DNA of 64,000 bases from CAILZL01 sp963748005 (GCA_963748005.1 CAVVHH010000002.1:62001-126000), one strand, 5' to 3'. Positions 18,911 to 27,336 are shown, counted from the stretch's first letter. Made by a program: numbers and translations. Notes: generated by a model not told the origin, from the letters alone.

Positions 18911-19777
18911 CTACTGTAGCCGCGACCTGTCGAGATCAGCATATGAGCTGGGCGCGATCCGGTTTGCGGTCAACAGTTTCGTAAAATCCTCACTCATCAA
19001 GGCCTGCAGCTCGCCTTCCCAGTCATGATAGGCAGCCAGCCTGGGTTCCGCCTGTGCTGCAGGATCGTTCCAACCGGGATGACACATCAATTCGTAATCC
19101 TGGTCTCTCGCCAGACGCGCGAATCGCCACTTGAAATATTCATGATTCAACCGCCCGCTCGGTCCCAGTCCGATCAGCCCGGGCTCAGTGCGCGACGGTC
19201 TTGGCAGTAAAACACGGATTGTTGCAAAAACCGAACTGCGGATGCAGCCTGCCAGACTCAGCTTCGGCCCCCACTCCGCACGTGGCGCACGCACGTGACC
19301 GATGCCGAACTCATCCGCCAGCGCACGAACCTTCGAATACAGCGCAGGCAACATGTGAACATGCTCGTGCGAGTTGAGAAAATGCAGCGTCAGTCCCAGA
19401 TCCAGACACTGCTGTATCTGTGCCCGCCATTCCTGCAGGACCACATCGACCCCAATCTGGCCGCGCAGCACGGCAAACGCAAATTCGCCTTTGGCAGGAA
19501 ACAGACCGTGCCATTGTTGCAAGGCCGCCTGCATTTGCGCAGTCAACGGCACACCCAACGTTGCGTTCAGATGGACTCCCACGCTGACCGATGGCAACGC
19601 CCGGAGCCTGTCCACCCAGCGCGCCAGCGCGGGGCCATTGGCCATGACGCCCGTTGCGGTCACGACGCCGCGCTCCATGGCATCAATGATGCCGCGCGAC
19701 ACCTGATCGAAGTAGCCGAAGTCATCGGCATTGATGACCATCCTGATCATCCGATTGTCTGTCTGCGCAACATTCAT
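18911..19777 (-). CDS. ChbG/HpnK/NaxD-family carbohydrate deacetylase
   Basis: 288-residue YdjC-type (PF04794) deacetylase. Metal-binding motifs are NADDFGYFDQVSRG near the N-terminus and NSHEHVHMLPAL in the middle. Family members remove N-acetyl groups from chito-oligosaccharides, hopanoid GlcNAc, or undecaprenyl-phosphate GalNAc (NaxD). The ATG at 19777 overlaps the stop of gtrA (ATGA), so translation is coupled; a GTG at 19792 is the alternative. Between GtrA, GT2 and an ArnT-like protein, a NaxD/LgmC-like role in amino-sugar formation is the best reading. Confidence 0.87.
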   Translation of the reverse strand: MNVAQTDNRMIRMVINADDFGYFDQVSRGIIDAMERGVVTATGVMANGPALARWVDRLRALPSVSVGVHLNATLGVPLTAQMQAALQQWHGLFPAKGEFAFAVLRGQIGVDVVLQEWRAQIQQCLDLGLTLHFLNSHEHVHMLPALYSKVRALADEFGIGHVRAPRAEWGPKLSLAGCIRSSVFATIRVLLPRPSRTEPGLIGLGPSGRLNHEYFKWRFARLARDQDYELMCHPGWNDPAAQAEPRLAAYHDWEGELQALMSEDFTKLLTANRIAPSSYADLDRSRLQ

Positions 19778-20172
19778 CGCCGGAAGGTCCACAGGTAGTT
19801 GACTGCAAAATTCCAGATCAGCACTGTGCCGGTTGCAAACAGCTGCGCAAGAAGATAGTACATTCCGAGCTGCAGATTAAGCAGCTTGACGATCAGGGCG
19901 TTGATGACGGCGCCCAGCAGGGCAACCGTCATGAATTTTGGCAGTGCATCTGTATGTGTCCTGTCGGAATCAAAGGTAAAGCGCCGGTTGAGCGCATAAT
20001 TCACCAGCGCACCAGCTGCAAAGCCGATGCTGGTCGCCACCAGCACCGGCGTTGCAGCAAATTCGACCAGCCCCCACAGGATCGAGTAGTGCGCAGCCGT
20101 GCCGCAGAGTCCCACCGCCGCAAAACGCATGAAGTGATGGAAAGCGCTGCGTGACAACAAGGCTGAAATCAT
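19774..20172 (-). CDS. GtrA-family membrane protein
   Basis: 132 residues with four hydrophobic spans and GtrA features: FHHFMRFAAVGLCGTAAHY, the ALNRRFTF segment after span 2, and VNYLWTFRR at the end. GtrA proteins are proposed to flip undecaprenyl-phosphate sugars to the periplasm. The start ATG overlaps the stop of the upstream ArnT-like gene (ATGA), and the stop overlaps the next gene's start. Confidence 0.87.
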   Translation of the reverse strand: MISALLSRSAFHHFMRFAAVGLCGTAAHYSILWGLVEFAATPVLVATSIGFAAGALVNYALNRRFTFDSDRTHTDALPKFMTVALLGAVINALIVKLLNLQLGMYYLLAQLFATGTVLIWNFAVNYLWTFRR

Positions 20173-21917
20173 GGCGAAACTCCCGATGGAGTCGCCACGG
20201 TATCAGGTTCGTACACAACAAAATGGCCCACCGCGGGATCATCCCGATACACAGGACGCCATCCCGGCAGAGGTTGCTGTTCGATGAGCATCCCGTTGCT
20301 GCCAACTGCAAAATACGGCGCCAGTGCCGCTGCCAGCGCGCGGTTGGCGCCGGTGAGATATTCCGGGTGCATCAACAGATAACGCACATTGCGTTCACGC
20401 AGATAGCGCAGGAAACCTTCCAGCGTTGTTGAATCCGACATGAGCACCACGCCAACCGGCCGCTCCACCAGCCAGATCAGGCCATGAAATTCGCGCGTCT
20501 CACCAATCATGATCTTTTCATTGTTGGTGAGCGTGTTGTTCAGCCAGTCAACAAACCGGAGATACGAAGGCGACGCTTCCATCAGTGCGGGTGGGCGGTG
20601 GTATGCGCCATTGGCAACCGTCCATCCCAGCGTGGCAAGAACCGTCACCCATACAACACTCTGGGCGGTGCGCAGCGCCAGGCCGGGACTGGTGATACGC
20701 AACCACGCCTGCCACGCAGCATGCGCTGCGAAGGCAATCCACACCGGCACCAGCGGCGCGAGATAGCGAATCTCCGGAAACATGGTGTCCCAGCTGAAAA
20801 ACGCCAGAAACGCCGCCGACCAGAAAAACACCAGACAGGCATCCCATGATCTGCGTCGCAACCACCACCCGGCCAGTGCCAGCGCAAATACACCGAAACC
20901 GACCCAGCGATAACGCGGTATGCCCAAAGATGGACCGAGCGCCGTCGGTATGACATTGCGCAATTCATTCACGAACCCGCCACCCAGCCGCCCGGCAACA
21001 TCAAGCAAGGAATGAGTGCGGAAATATTCAGCGGCGGTCGGCATGCCGTTGCGCTCGATGGTCGTGACACCATACTGATCGTAATGGATGTTCGATTGCT
21101 CGCCGCCAATGTCCGTCCAGCGATCGATCCACATGATGTGCGAGTTGATGCCTTCATAAAAAGGCGTGCCGTAGCCGATCAGATTGCGCACCACCAGCGG
21201 CGAAGACACCAGCGCGGTTACAGCCAGAAACAGCCACACGCGGCGATCAGCGACAAACCGGGCGCGTGTCCACCACAAACCTGCGACTACCACTGCAACC
21301 CCCATGAGCACGGCCGGCGACTTGGCCAGATACGCCAGCCCCAGCCACAGACCGGCAAGCGCAAAACGTGTGGTTGCCGCAGGCATTGCATCGCGTGAAT
21401 CCTGTGGCGCTGCGGGCTCGGTCAGGAGCCACCAGGTCCACAGCGTGCACAATACAAACTGCATGTCGTTGTCGACATGCGAACTGGCAACCACCAGTGA
21501 ACTGCTCATGGCATACAGGACGCCCGCAATCAGCGCCGGCCCCTGACCATAACGACGCATGACCATCCAGATCAAGGACAGCAATACGGCCAGCCCGGTC
21601 ATCAGATCAATGACCTTGGCGATCATGAAGAAACCGGCAGTGCGCTCGGCAAACGGCGCGAGCATCAGCATGTACAGTGGATGGCGTTCCGTGATGGGGA
21701 AGGTGCCGGTGAAACACTCGCGCAGGAAGCCCCAGAAACCACCGTGTTCGGCGATATACAGCGCATGCGCCAGGTAGCCGGAGGTATCCTGCCAGCGCGC
21801 AGAAGTAGCCTGCAGCAACTCACCAGAGGTCCAGATCAGAAACCCGGCAACCAGCAGTGCGACCGTCGCCCACCAGCCACGCGTGCCGGATATGCGACCA
21901 GTATTCGCATCACTCAT
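20169..21917 (-). CDS. ArnT/PMT-like GT39 glycosyltransferase
   Basis: 582-residue GT-C membrane enzyme with about 11 spans. The first periplasmic loop has the acidic WQDTSGYLAHALYIAEHGG and then TERHPLYMLMLAP, resembling the catalytic loop of PMT/ArnT proteins, and a soluble periplasmic tail covers the last about 130 residues. It should move a sugar from undecaprenyl phosphate to a lipid, protein or glycan acceptor in the periplasm. ATG at 21917 has AGGAAGG upstream. It is first in the operon with GtrA, deacetylase, GT2 and OpgC-like genes. Confidence 0.83.
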   Translation of the reverse strand: MSDANTGRISGTRGWWATVALLVAGFLIWTSGELLQATSARWQDTSGYLAHALYIAEHGGFWGFLRECFTGTFPITERHPLYMLMLAPFAERTAGFFMIAKVIDLMTGLAVLLSLIWMVMRRYGQGPALIAGVLYAMSSSLVVASSHVDNDMQFVLCTLWTWWLLTEPAAPQDSRDAMPAATTRFALAGLWLGLAYLAKSPAVLMGVAVVVAGLWWTRARFVADRRVWLFLAVTALVSSPLVVRNLIGYGTPFYEGINSHIMWIDRWTDIGGEQSNIHYDQYGVTTIERNGMPTAAEYFRTHSLLDVAGRLGGGFVNELRNVIPTALGPSLGIPRYRWVGFGVFALALAGWWLRRRSWDACLVFFWSAAFLAFFSWDTMFPEIRYLAPLVPVWIAFAAHAAWQAWLRITSPGLALRTAQSVVWVTVLATLGWTVANGAYHRPPALMEASPSYLRFVDWLNNTLTNNEKIMIGETREFHGLIWLVERPVGVVLMSDSTTLEGFLRYLRERNVRYLLMHPEYLTGANRALAAALAPYFAVGSNGMLIEQQPLPGWRPVYRDDPAVGHFVVYEPDTVATPSGVSP

Positions 21918-22108
21918 GCAAGCCTTCCTGCAAACAGCAGCCCGGAACCTGCTGTAAGCCTGGGCACGTACATCATGTCTGGCGATCGGATCTCTAAATG
22001 AATGAGGACGATATTACACATGACCCTGCATAACTGTGACTTGAATGACATAAACCAGCCCGACTAAGCACCACATAACCCGATAACACCGCACCAGGCA
22101 GCAGGCAT

Positions 22109-22143
22109 AAAAAAACCGCGCGTGGCATTGCTGTCACGCGCGG
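22109..22143 (-). terminator. Rho-independent terminator of the RCC1 lipoprotein gene
   Basis: Perfect 9-bp stem CCGCGCGTG/CACGCGCGG (22116-22124 and 22135-22143) with a 10-nt loop. On the minus strand it is followed by seven Ts (22115-22109). It lies 18 bases beyond the stop codon. Confidence 0.88.
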
Positions 22144-22160
22144 CTCATTTTTACTTGTTA

Positions 22161-24653
22161 TCAGCGATCCAGATTCATGGACCCCAGGAGGGCCATCTCA
22201 CCCGTCTGGTCGCCGTAGTTATCAGTTGCCGGAGCATCCTGACCCAACTGGCCACCCTGGCCACTGACACCATTCTGATTACCGTTATGGCCCCAGCACT
22301 TGACCAGATCTGACGAGAAGTGGACGCATTCGAAGAAGCCGCCGCCAGTCAACTCCACCGGGGTGCCCAAGACCAATGTCGAACGTGCATCGATACTGGC
22401 AGGAGCACCGAGATCAATCGCGGGCATGGTGTTGACATTCTCACCATTGTTGTCGCCGAAGTCATTCGTGTCATCGCGACCCAACTGACCATAGGCATTG
22501 AAGCCCCAGCACTTGACATCGTTGTTGTCCAGCAGCGCACAGGTCTGACGATCACCGCCTGCGATCTGCTTGATGGTACGACCCGTACCCACATCGATTA
22601 CGTGAGCGGCCACTTCATTCGGCGCATCGCCGATACACGAATCCGTCTTCAACGGTGCCACTTGTTCGCAAACAGCCGGATTGGCGGGCGCATCGTTGCC
22701 ACCAGCGACGGCAAGCTGACCCCAGCCATTGTTACCCCAGCACTTCAGCGTGCCATTGGCCAGCACGGCGCAGGCATGTCCGCTGGCGGCAAAGGCCTGC
22801 AAGGGCTCTGCACCCAGCGGAATGGCTTGCAGGTTATCACCCATTTCATCGGCTTCGTTGCCGCGGGAATTGGTATCACCCTGACCCAACTGGCCCCAGG
22901 TGTTCTCACCCCAGCACTTCAACGACTTCACGGAGGTGCTGGTGTTCTGCAGGATGGCACACGAGAGGTAACCACCATAAGCAACCAGCTTGACCGCTTT
23001 CAGGTTGGTGCCCAGGCTCACCGCCGTTATCTCATGACCCACCGCGCCACTGTCGCCACGGCTAACGGTATCGCCCACACCCAACTGACCTTCTGTATTA
23101 AGTCCCCAGCACTTGATCGAACCATCGGCAAAGCGGGCACAGGAATGCGCAGCGCCCGACTCGATTTCCACCACGGTGCCCGAGCCCAGATCGATGCCAT
23201 TCATAAGGGCAACATCATTGACCGAGGTATTGCCTACATTAGTATTGGCAGTGTTGCCCAGACCCAGCTCGCCATTGTCATTGAAGCCCCAGCACTTGAC
23301 CTTCTGAGTCAAGGCAGGATTGACGATACGCGCACACGTGAAGGCCTCACCTGCAGTCAGCTCGATGGCTTTCCAGCCTTCACCGTCTGGACCGAGTTTG
23401 ACGACCGGAAGGTTAGTACCCATCTGATTGGGCAATACACCACGAGGACTGGTATTTCCCAGGCCCAGCTGGCCCTTGTCGTTGCTACCCCAGCACTTCA
23501 CTGCGCCATCGTCATAGCGTATGCAGGCGTGATAGCCACCGGCGGCAATCTTCCTGCCGGTGTTGAACGTCCACGTTTTGCCAGCAAAAGAATTGCCTGC
23601 AACGTCCTTGATGGCCGTGGTCAGCGTGACGGTATAGTCGGTGTTGAAAGCCAAGCCTGCAGTTGGCGGCGTGAATACCACCTTGTTGCCGCCTGTCACT
23701 GTAACGCTTGATCCGGCCCCACTCACATCACCGCTCGGGCCCGTCACCTTAAAGCTGCTGACACTGACCGTATTCGTATTCAGTGTTTCCGAGAATGTCG
23801 CGGTGATTGTGCCATGCACATCGGCACCCACGGTGGTGTCACGCGGATACTCGCTGCCGACTGTGAATGTCGGTGCGGTGGTGTCATTGTTGCCGCAATT
23901 AACCGTGACATTCGTGACGTTCGCACCGCCGATGGTGCCGGAACCGCCACCAGTCACCGTGCAAGTCTGTCCAGCCGGCGTACCTGCCGGCACGGTCGGG
24001 TTGGTCAGAACGGTCACGGTATAAGTTGCACCGCTGGTTACGGCGCTGGCGAAAGCAGTGAATGCTCCATTGGCGCTGACCACCTTGTCCTCATTCACGC
24101 CGTTGACCGTCTTGCGCAAAGTCACACTGCCGCCCGTCGCAAGATTCGAGACCGTGCCGGAGATGGTGTATGAATTGGTAGTGCAAGTGAAGTTGGCATT
24201 GGTAATCGCAGCGCTGGTTACAGTCCCCGTAATGCTGGCAGGGGTGCAGGTCTGGGTGGGATTGCTGGGTTGCTGGAACACCGTGACGTTGTAAGCGCCG
24301 CCGCTGACTACCGGCGTAGCGAATGTGTATGCGCCGTTCGTTGTAATCGACTTGTTGTCGGCGCCGTTGTTGCGCAATACCAGGCCTGTGCCAGACAAAC
24401 CAGAGACGCTGCCACCAACGCTAAAGCTCGCAACACTGGAACTGCTGGAGCTGCTCGAGCTACTGGAGCTGACGGAACTGCTGGAGCTACTGGAACTGAC
24501 AGAACTGCTCGAGCTGCTGGAGCTGACAGAACTGCTGGAGCTGGAAGACGCAGGTGGTGGAGGACTGCTACCACCGCCACCGCCGCCACAGGCGGCGAGC
24601 GTGAGCACCGCCAGGCCCATCAATGAGTTTCTGATCAATCCGGCAGCTTTCAT
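22161..24653 (-). CDS. RCC1-repeat lipoprotein with poly-Ser linker
   Basis: 830-residue predicted lipoprotein. The signal peptide ends in lipobox LAAC, with the lipidated Cys at 22. A Gly/Pro/Ser linker at about 23-73 has VSSSSSSSS repeats. Two related beta-rich modules follow (about 75-255), each with TVTVL or NVTVF and QTC segments, and then a Big_5/SbsA-like domain (FTVGSEYPRDTTVGADV to GKTWTFNTG). The C-terminal half has seven RCC1 repeats built on C-x-KCWGxNxxGQLGxG, predicting a seven-blade propeller. Almost every blade carries a Cys pair, consistent with disulfides outside the cytoplasm. The function is unknown; binding or adhesion at the outer membrane is plausible. It has its own terminator and CRP-like sites upstream. 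Confidence 0.87.
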   Translation of the reverse strand: MKAAGLIRNSLMGLAVLTLAACGGGGGGSSPPPPASSSSSSSVSSSSSSSSVSSSSSSSSVSSSSSSSSSSSSVASFSVGGSVSGLSGTGLVLRNNGADNKSITTNGAYTFATPVVSGGAYNVTVFQQPSNPTQTCTPASITGTVTSAAITNANFTCTTNSYTISGTVSNLATGGSVTLRKTVNGVNEDKVVSANGAFTAFASAVTSGATYTVTVLTNPTVPAGTPAGQTCTVTGGGSGTIGGANVTNVTVNCGNNDTTAPTFTVGSEYPRDTTVGADVHGTITATFSETLNTNTVSVSSFKVTGPSGDVSGAGSSVTVTGGNKVVFTPPTAGLAFNTDYTVTLTTAIKDVAGNSFAGKTWTFNTGRKIAAGGYHACIRYDDGAVKCWGSNDKGQLGLGNTSPRGVLPNQMGTNLPVVKLGPDGEGWKAIELTAGEAFTCARIVNPALTQKVKCWGFNDNGELGLGNTANTNVGNTSVNDVALMNGIDLGSGTVVEIESGAAHSCARFADGSIKCWGLNTEGQLGVGDTVSRGDSGAVGHEITAVSLGTNLKAVKLVAYGGYLSCAILQNTSTSVKSLKCWGENTWGQLGQGDTNSRGNEADEMGDNLQAIPLGAEPLQAFAASGHACAVLANGTLKCWGNNGWGQLAVAGGNDAPANPAVCEQVAPLKTDSCIGDAPNEVAAHVIDVGTGRTIKQIAGGDRQTCALLDNNDVKCWGFNAYGQLGRDDTNDFGDNNGENVNTMPAIDLGAPASIDARSTLVLGTPVELTGGGFFECVHFSSDLVKCWGHNGNQNGVSGQGGQLGQDAPATDNYGDQTGEMALLGSMNLDR
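24433..24549 (-). repeat. 27-bp tandem repeat encoding the poly-Ser linker
   Basis: CTGAC(A/G)GAACTGCT units start at 24469, 24496 and 24523, a 27-bp period that encodes nine residues (VSSSSSSSS). Flanking sequence is a degenerate continuation. Such tracts can change length by slippage, in steps that keep the frame. Confidence 0.8.
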
Positions 24654-24691
24654 TGCAATTGCTCCATACCTGAGATGTGTTACTAGCGAAA

Positions 24692-24720
24692 ATTTCTGAA
24701 GATCGACTGTATTAAGTCAA
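24692..24720 (-). promoter_or_regulatory. Possible promoter of the RCC1 lipoprotein gene
   Basis: On the minus strand TTGACT (24720-24715), a 17-bp spacer and AGAAAT (24697-24692). The -35 is good and the -10 weak, as expected for an activator-dependent promoter. The CRP-like sites would be centred about 98 and 140 bp upstream of the start point. Confidence 0.4.
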
Positions 24721-24775
24721 GCCTTGTTGCGGATGCACACGATAGCGGTGGAACCTTTGCAGGCCAGACCGAATC

Positions 24776-24791
24776 TGTGATGTAGCTCATA
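24776..24791. promoter_or_regulatory. CRP-type binding site, copy 1
   Basis: TGTGA-N6-TCATA differs from the CRP/Clp consensus TGTGA-N6-TCACA at one position. Its centre is 42 bp from copy 2, about four helical turns, so both would lie on the same DNA face. Confidence 0.55.
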
Positions 24792-24817
24792 CTATCCGAA
24801 ACACCCGCGATACTTAG

Positions 24818-24833
24818 TGTGAACTACATCACA
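24818..24833. promoter_or_regulatory. CRP-type binding site, copy 2
   Basis: TGTGA-N6-TCACA matches the consensus half-sites of CRP and the related Clp exactly. The only gene it precedes closely is the RCC1 lipoprotein gene on the minus strand. Confidence 0.65.
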
Positions 24834-25296
24834 ATTGCTGCTGGCCGGGCGACTGATTAGACAAAACGCGTTGGGACATCCCCTTATCAGCGCAGGACAC
24901 AATTTCAGTTACCAGCAGATGATTTTTCGAATATCGGTGCACTGATGTCCGAACGTGAAACTGAACGACACAGTCCATAGCCACTGGAATCAGCGTCTTA
25001 CTGATGAGGCCGCCAGATAGTGCGTACAACTCGGCTCAGTTTGAATGGCACTTGCTTAAGGTAAGACTGCCACTTGTAGGCCGTACGGGCAGTGTTCCTT
25101 GCGTGCCCGGCAATCTCTACATCCCTGCAGGTCGGGTTTTACACCCGACACTCCGAAGAAGTCGGGTAATGCTGAAGACAGCTAAACCCAATGGAATGGA
25201 CCTACAACAGAAGGCCTCTCGTGCAATAGGGCTCAAGAAAGCACAGACGTATCAGCGCTGACTGCAGGCTGTCGTCTCACTGATGAGATGCCAATG
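24834..25296. other. Intergenic region between the two lipoprotein genes
   Basis: No credible gene. A short hairpin GTCGGGT-TTTAC-ACCCGAC lies at 25131-25149, with a third GTCGGGT at 25161-25167; this resembles dispersed REP-type palindromes. A possible 85-codon frame on the plus strand (25004-25261) spans this hairpin and is not credible. Confidence 0.45.
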
Positions 25297-25947
25297 CTAG
25301 GTGCACGTAATAGCCACGTTACTCGCATCGGCACTGCCGATGGTGCCGGAACCATTCTTCACCACACACGTCTGCGAGGTGTTTGCCGGCTGACTCAGGA
25401 CCGTCACACTGTAAGCAGCACCGCTGGCGACCGGAATCGGGAAGATGAATGAACCACTGGCGGACACGGTGAGCGTGTCACCACCATTGTTTTGCAACAC
25501 CAACGAGCCCTTCAGCCCGGTAATCGTGCCACTGACCCGATGACTTTCCGTGGCACAAGTAACCTTAACGTTCGTCACATCGGCAGTTGCGGTGCCCCAT
25601 CCGTCAACGACCGTGCAGGTCTGGCTGGGGCTGGAGGGTTGTGTCAGCACGGTGACACTGTAGGCGCCGCCACCGGCAACTGGTTCTGGAAAAGTGAAGG
25701 CTCCGTTGGAGGATATGGTCGCCGTGCTGACATTGTTTTGCAGCACCACACGGCCGCTGGAAGCGAGGCCCGTCACTGTGCCGCCAAGCTGGTAAGTGGC
25801 AGCCAGAGACGACATGACACTGGCAGCCGATGAAGACGTGGCGCCAGTGGCGCCTTGCTCTGTATTTCCTGCTTCACGGCTGCAGGATGCCAGCACCAGC
25901 ACGACAGACCCCAGTACAAGACGCCCAAACAATCCCGCAGCTTTCAT
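25297..25947 (-). CDS. Small lipoprotein, paralogue of the RCC1 lipoprotein N-terminus
   Basis: 216 residues. The signal peptide MKAAGLFGRLVLGSVVLVLASC ends in a lipobox with Cys22, the same position and the same first five residues as the neighbour at 22161-24653. After a Ser/Ala linker there are two copies of the same beta-rich module (GGTVTGL..VVLQNN..AYSVTVL..QTCTV, about 67-140 and 143-216), and no RCC1 domain. ATG at 25947 has GGAG seven bases upstream. The paralogues also share upstream sequence around the start (GCTCCATA on the plus strand). Function unknown; probably a periplasm- or surface-exposed lipoprotein. Confidence 0.8.
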   Translation of the reverse strand: MKAAGLFGRLVLGSVVLVLASCSREAGNTEQGATGATSSSAASVMSSLAATYQLGGTVTGLASSGRVVLQNNVSTATISSNGAFTFPEPVAGGGAYSVTVLTQPSSPSQTCTVVDGWGTATADVTNVKVTCATESHRVSGTITGLKGSLVLQNNGGDTLTVSASGSFIFPIPVASGAAYSVTVLSQPANTSQTCVVKNGSGTIGSADASNVAITCT

Positions 25948-26089
25948 GCATTGCTCCATATCTGAAACACCAACACTTATGAACATAAGAAAGAATCAAC
26001 TCAAGAGTCAGAAATCGTTGTGCAGCATCAAGCCTGATCGTTTTATGCACACTGCTTCGAACCATTCACTATTCGAGGATTATCAACCC

Positions 26090-26183
26090 GGCTTGCAAAC
26101 AGGTCTGATCATCAGGACGCTTCGACTCCGCTCAGCGACCGGAATCAGCGGCTCCGGTCGCTGAGCGGAGTCGAAGCGTCCTG
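26090..26183 (+). repeat. Long palindromic repeat, copy 1
   Basis: Perfect 31-bp inverted repeat (26113-26143 and 26153-26183) with a 9-nt loop and the core CTTCGACTCCGCTCAG. About 23 bp upstream (26090-26112) is also shared with copy 2. T-rich sequence (CTTTTTT) follows, so it could also terminate transcription. No transposase (RAYT) gene is seen nearby. Confidence 0.85.
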
Positions 26184-26192
26184 GAGCTTTTT

Positions 26193-26322
26193 TCAGATGT
26201 ATTCAGAAGCCGCGTTAACAATGGTATCTAAAACTCCCGCTTGACGCAGTGTGTGAATGGTCACCCTGGCGACGGATTCCGAAGTTACACTAGGCAAAGC
26301 AGCATGAGGCTTTCATTTAACG
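26193..26322. other. Upstream region of the epimerase gene
   Basis: 130 bases after the palindromic repeat with no gene. GAGG sits about 13 bases before the start codon. No convincing promoter was identified. Confidence 0.35.
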
Positions 26323-27312
26323 ATGCACAACCTGATCACTGGCGCAACCGGATTCACTGGCGGACATCTGGCGCGCACCCTGCAGCGTAGTGGACAACAG
26401 GTACGGGCACTGGTACGTCCCGGCAGCAACACTGCGGACCTGGTCAAGGCCGGCATTGAAATCTTTGAGGGTGAACTGACGAAGGCCGATGACGTACTCG
26501 CCGCCACTGCGGGATGTGAGCGCGTCTATCATATTGCCGCGGTCTTCCGCACTGCCGGGCATCCTGACAGCCATTACCGCGAGGTCAATGTCGGCGGGAC
26601 ATTGAATGTGCTCAACGCCGCAAAACATCACGGTTGTGAACGGGTCATTCATTGCTCCACTGGCGGCGTGCATGGGCATATAGAGCACCCGCCGGCGGAC
26701 GAGAATTATCGTTTTCAACCCGACGACATTTATCAGCGCAGCAAGCTCGAAGCCGAGATGGAAGCAGTGGCCGCCATCAAGCGCGGTCAACCGGTGAGCA
26801 TCTTCCGACCGGGCGCCATCTATGGCGAAGGCGACCTGCGCTTTCTGAAGCTGTTCCGCGCGATACAGAAGCGGCGTTTTGTCATGATCGGCTCGGGCAG
26901 GACGCGCCTGCACATGGTGCATGTGGATGACATGGTGCAGGGAATCATGCTGTGCGGCTCATCACCGGCCGCACTGGGCGAAGTGTTCATCATTGCGGGA
27001 CCGGAAGCGCCGACGCTGAATGAGATCGCTGGTACTGCAGCGGACATCATGCATGTACCGCCACCCAGCCTGCACATCCCGGTGTGGCCGGTGTACACGG
27101 CCGGGTGGCTGTGCGAAATGCTGTGCGTACCTTTCGGTATTGATCCGCCGCTGCATCGGCGTCGCGTCGGTTTTTTCACCCATCATCGCGAGTTTGATAT
27201 CAGCAAGGCGAAGCGATTGCTGGGCTATGCACCCGTTGTTTCAGTGCGTGCAGGTATCGAGCGCACGGTAAACTGGTACGCGCAGCAGGGTTATCTCGAT
27301 CCTATCAAATGA
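26323..27312 (+). CDS. Extended-SDR NAD-dependent epimerase/dehydratase
   Basis: 329 residues. The Rossmann motif GATGFTG is at residues 7-13, CSTGGVHG supplies the catalytic Ser/Thr region, and YQRSK is the catalytic Tyr-x3-Lys. RPGAIYGEGD and HMVHVDDMVQGI are typical of sugar-nucleotide epimerases, reductases and related 3-beta-HSD-like enzymes. The reaction cannot be fixed from sequence. The best reading is conversion of a nucleotide sugar for the surrounding glycosyltransferases, but hopanoid- or dihydroflavonol-reductase-like members exist. It is monocistronic between two palindromic repeats. Confidence 0.85.
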   Translation: MHNLITGATGFTGGHLARTLQRSGQQVRALVRPGSNTADLVKAGIEIFEGELTKADDVLAATAGCERVYHIAAVFRTAGHPDSHYREVNVGGTLNVLNAAKHHGCERVIHCSTGGVHGHIEHPPADENYRFQPDDIYQRSKLEAEMEAVAAIKRGQPVSIFRPGAIYGEGDLRFLKLFRAIQKRRFVMIGSGRTRLHMVHVDDMVQGIMLCGSSPAALGEVFIIAGPEAPTLNEIAGTAADIMHVPPPSLHIPVWPVYTAGWLCEMLCVPFGIDPPLHRRRVGFFTHHREFDISKAKRLLGYAPVVSVRAGIERTVNWYAQQGYLDPIK

Positions 27313-27336
27313 ACGGAAAAGCCTTGTTGCTAGACT

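Noticed and set aside
22035..22050. CRP-like site upstream of the ArnT-like operon (TGTGA-N6-TGACA)
   Set aside because: The second half-site matches poorly and no partner site is nearby.
22320..23711. 463-codon open frame antisense to the RCC1 lipoprotein gene
   Set aside because: It arises from the regular RCC1 repeat composition on the other strand; no domain is recognisable.
25004..25261. Possible 85-codon gene between the lipoproteins
   Set aside because: No ribosome binding site, and it spans a palindromic repeat; composition is not protein-like.
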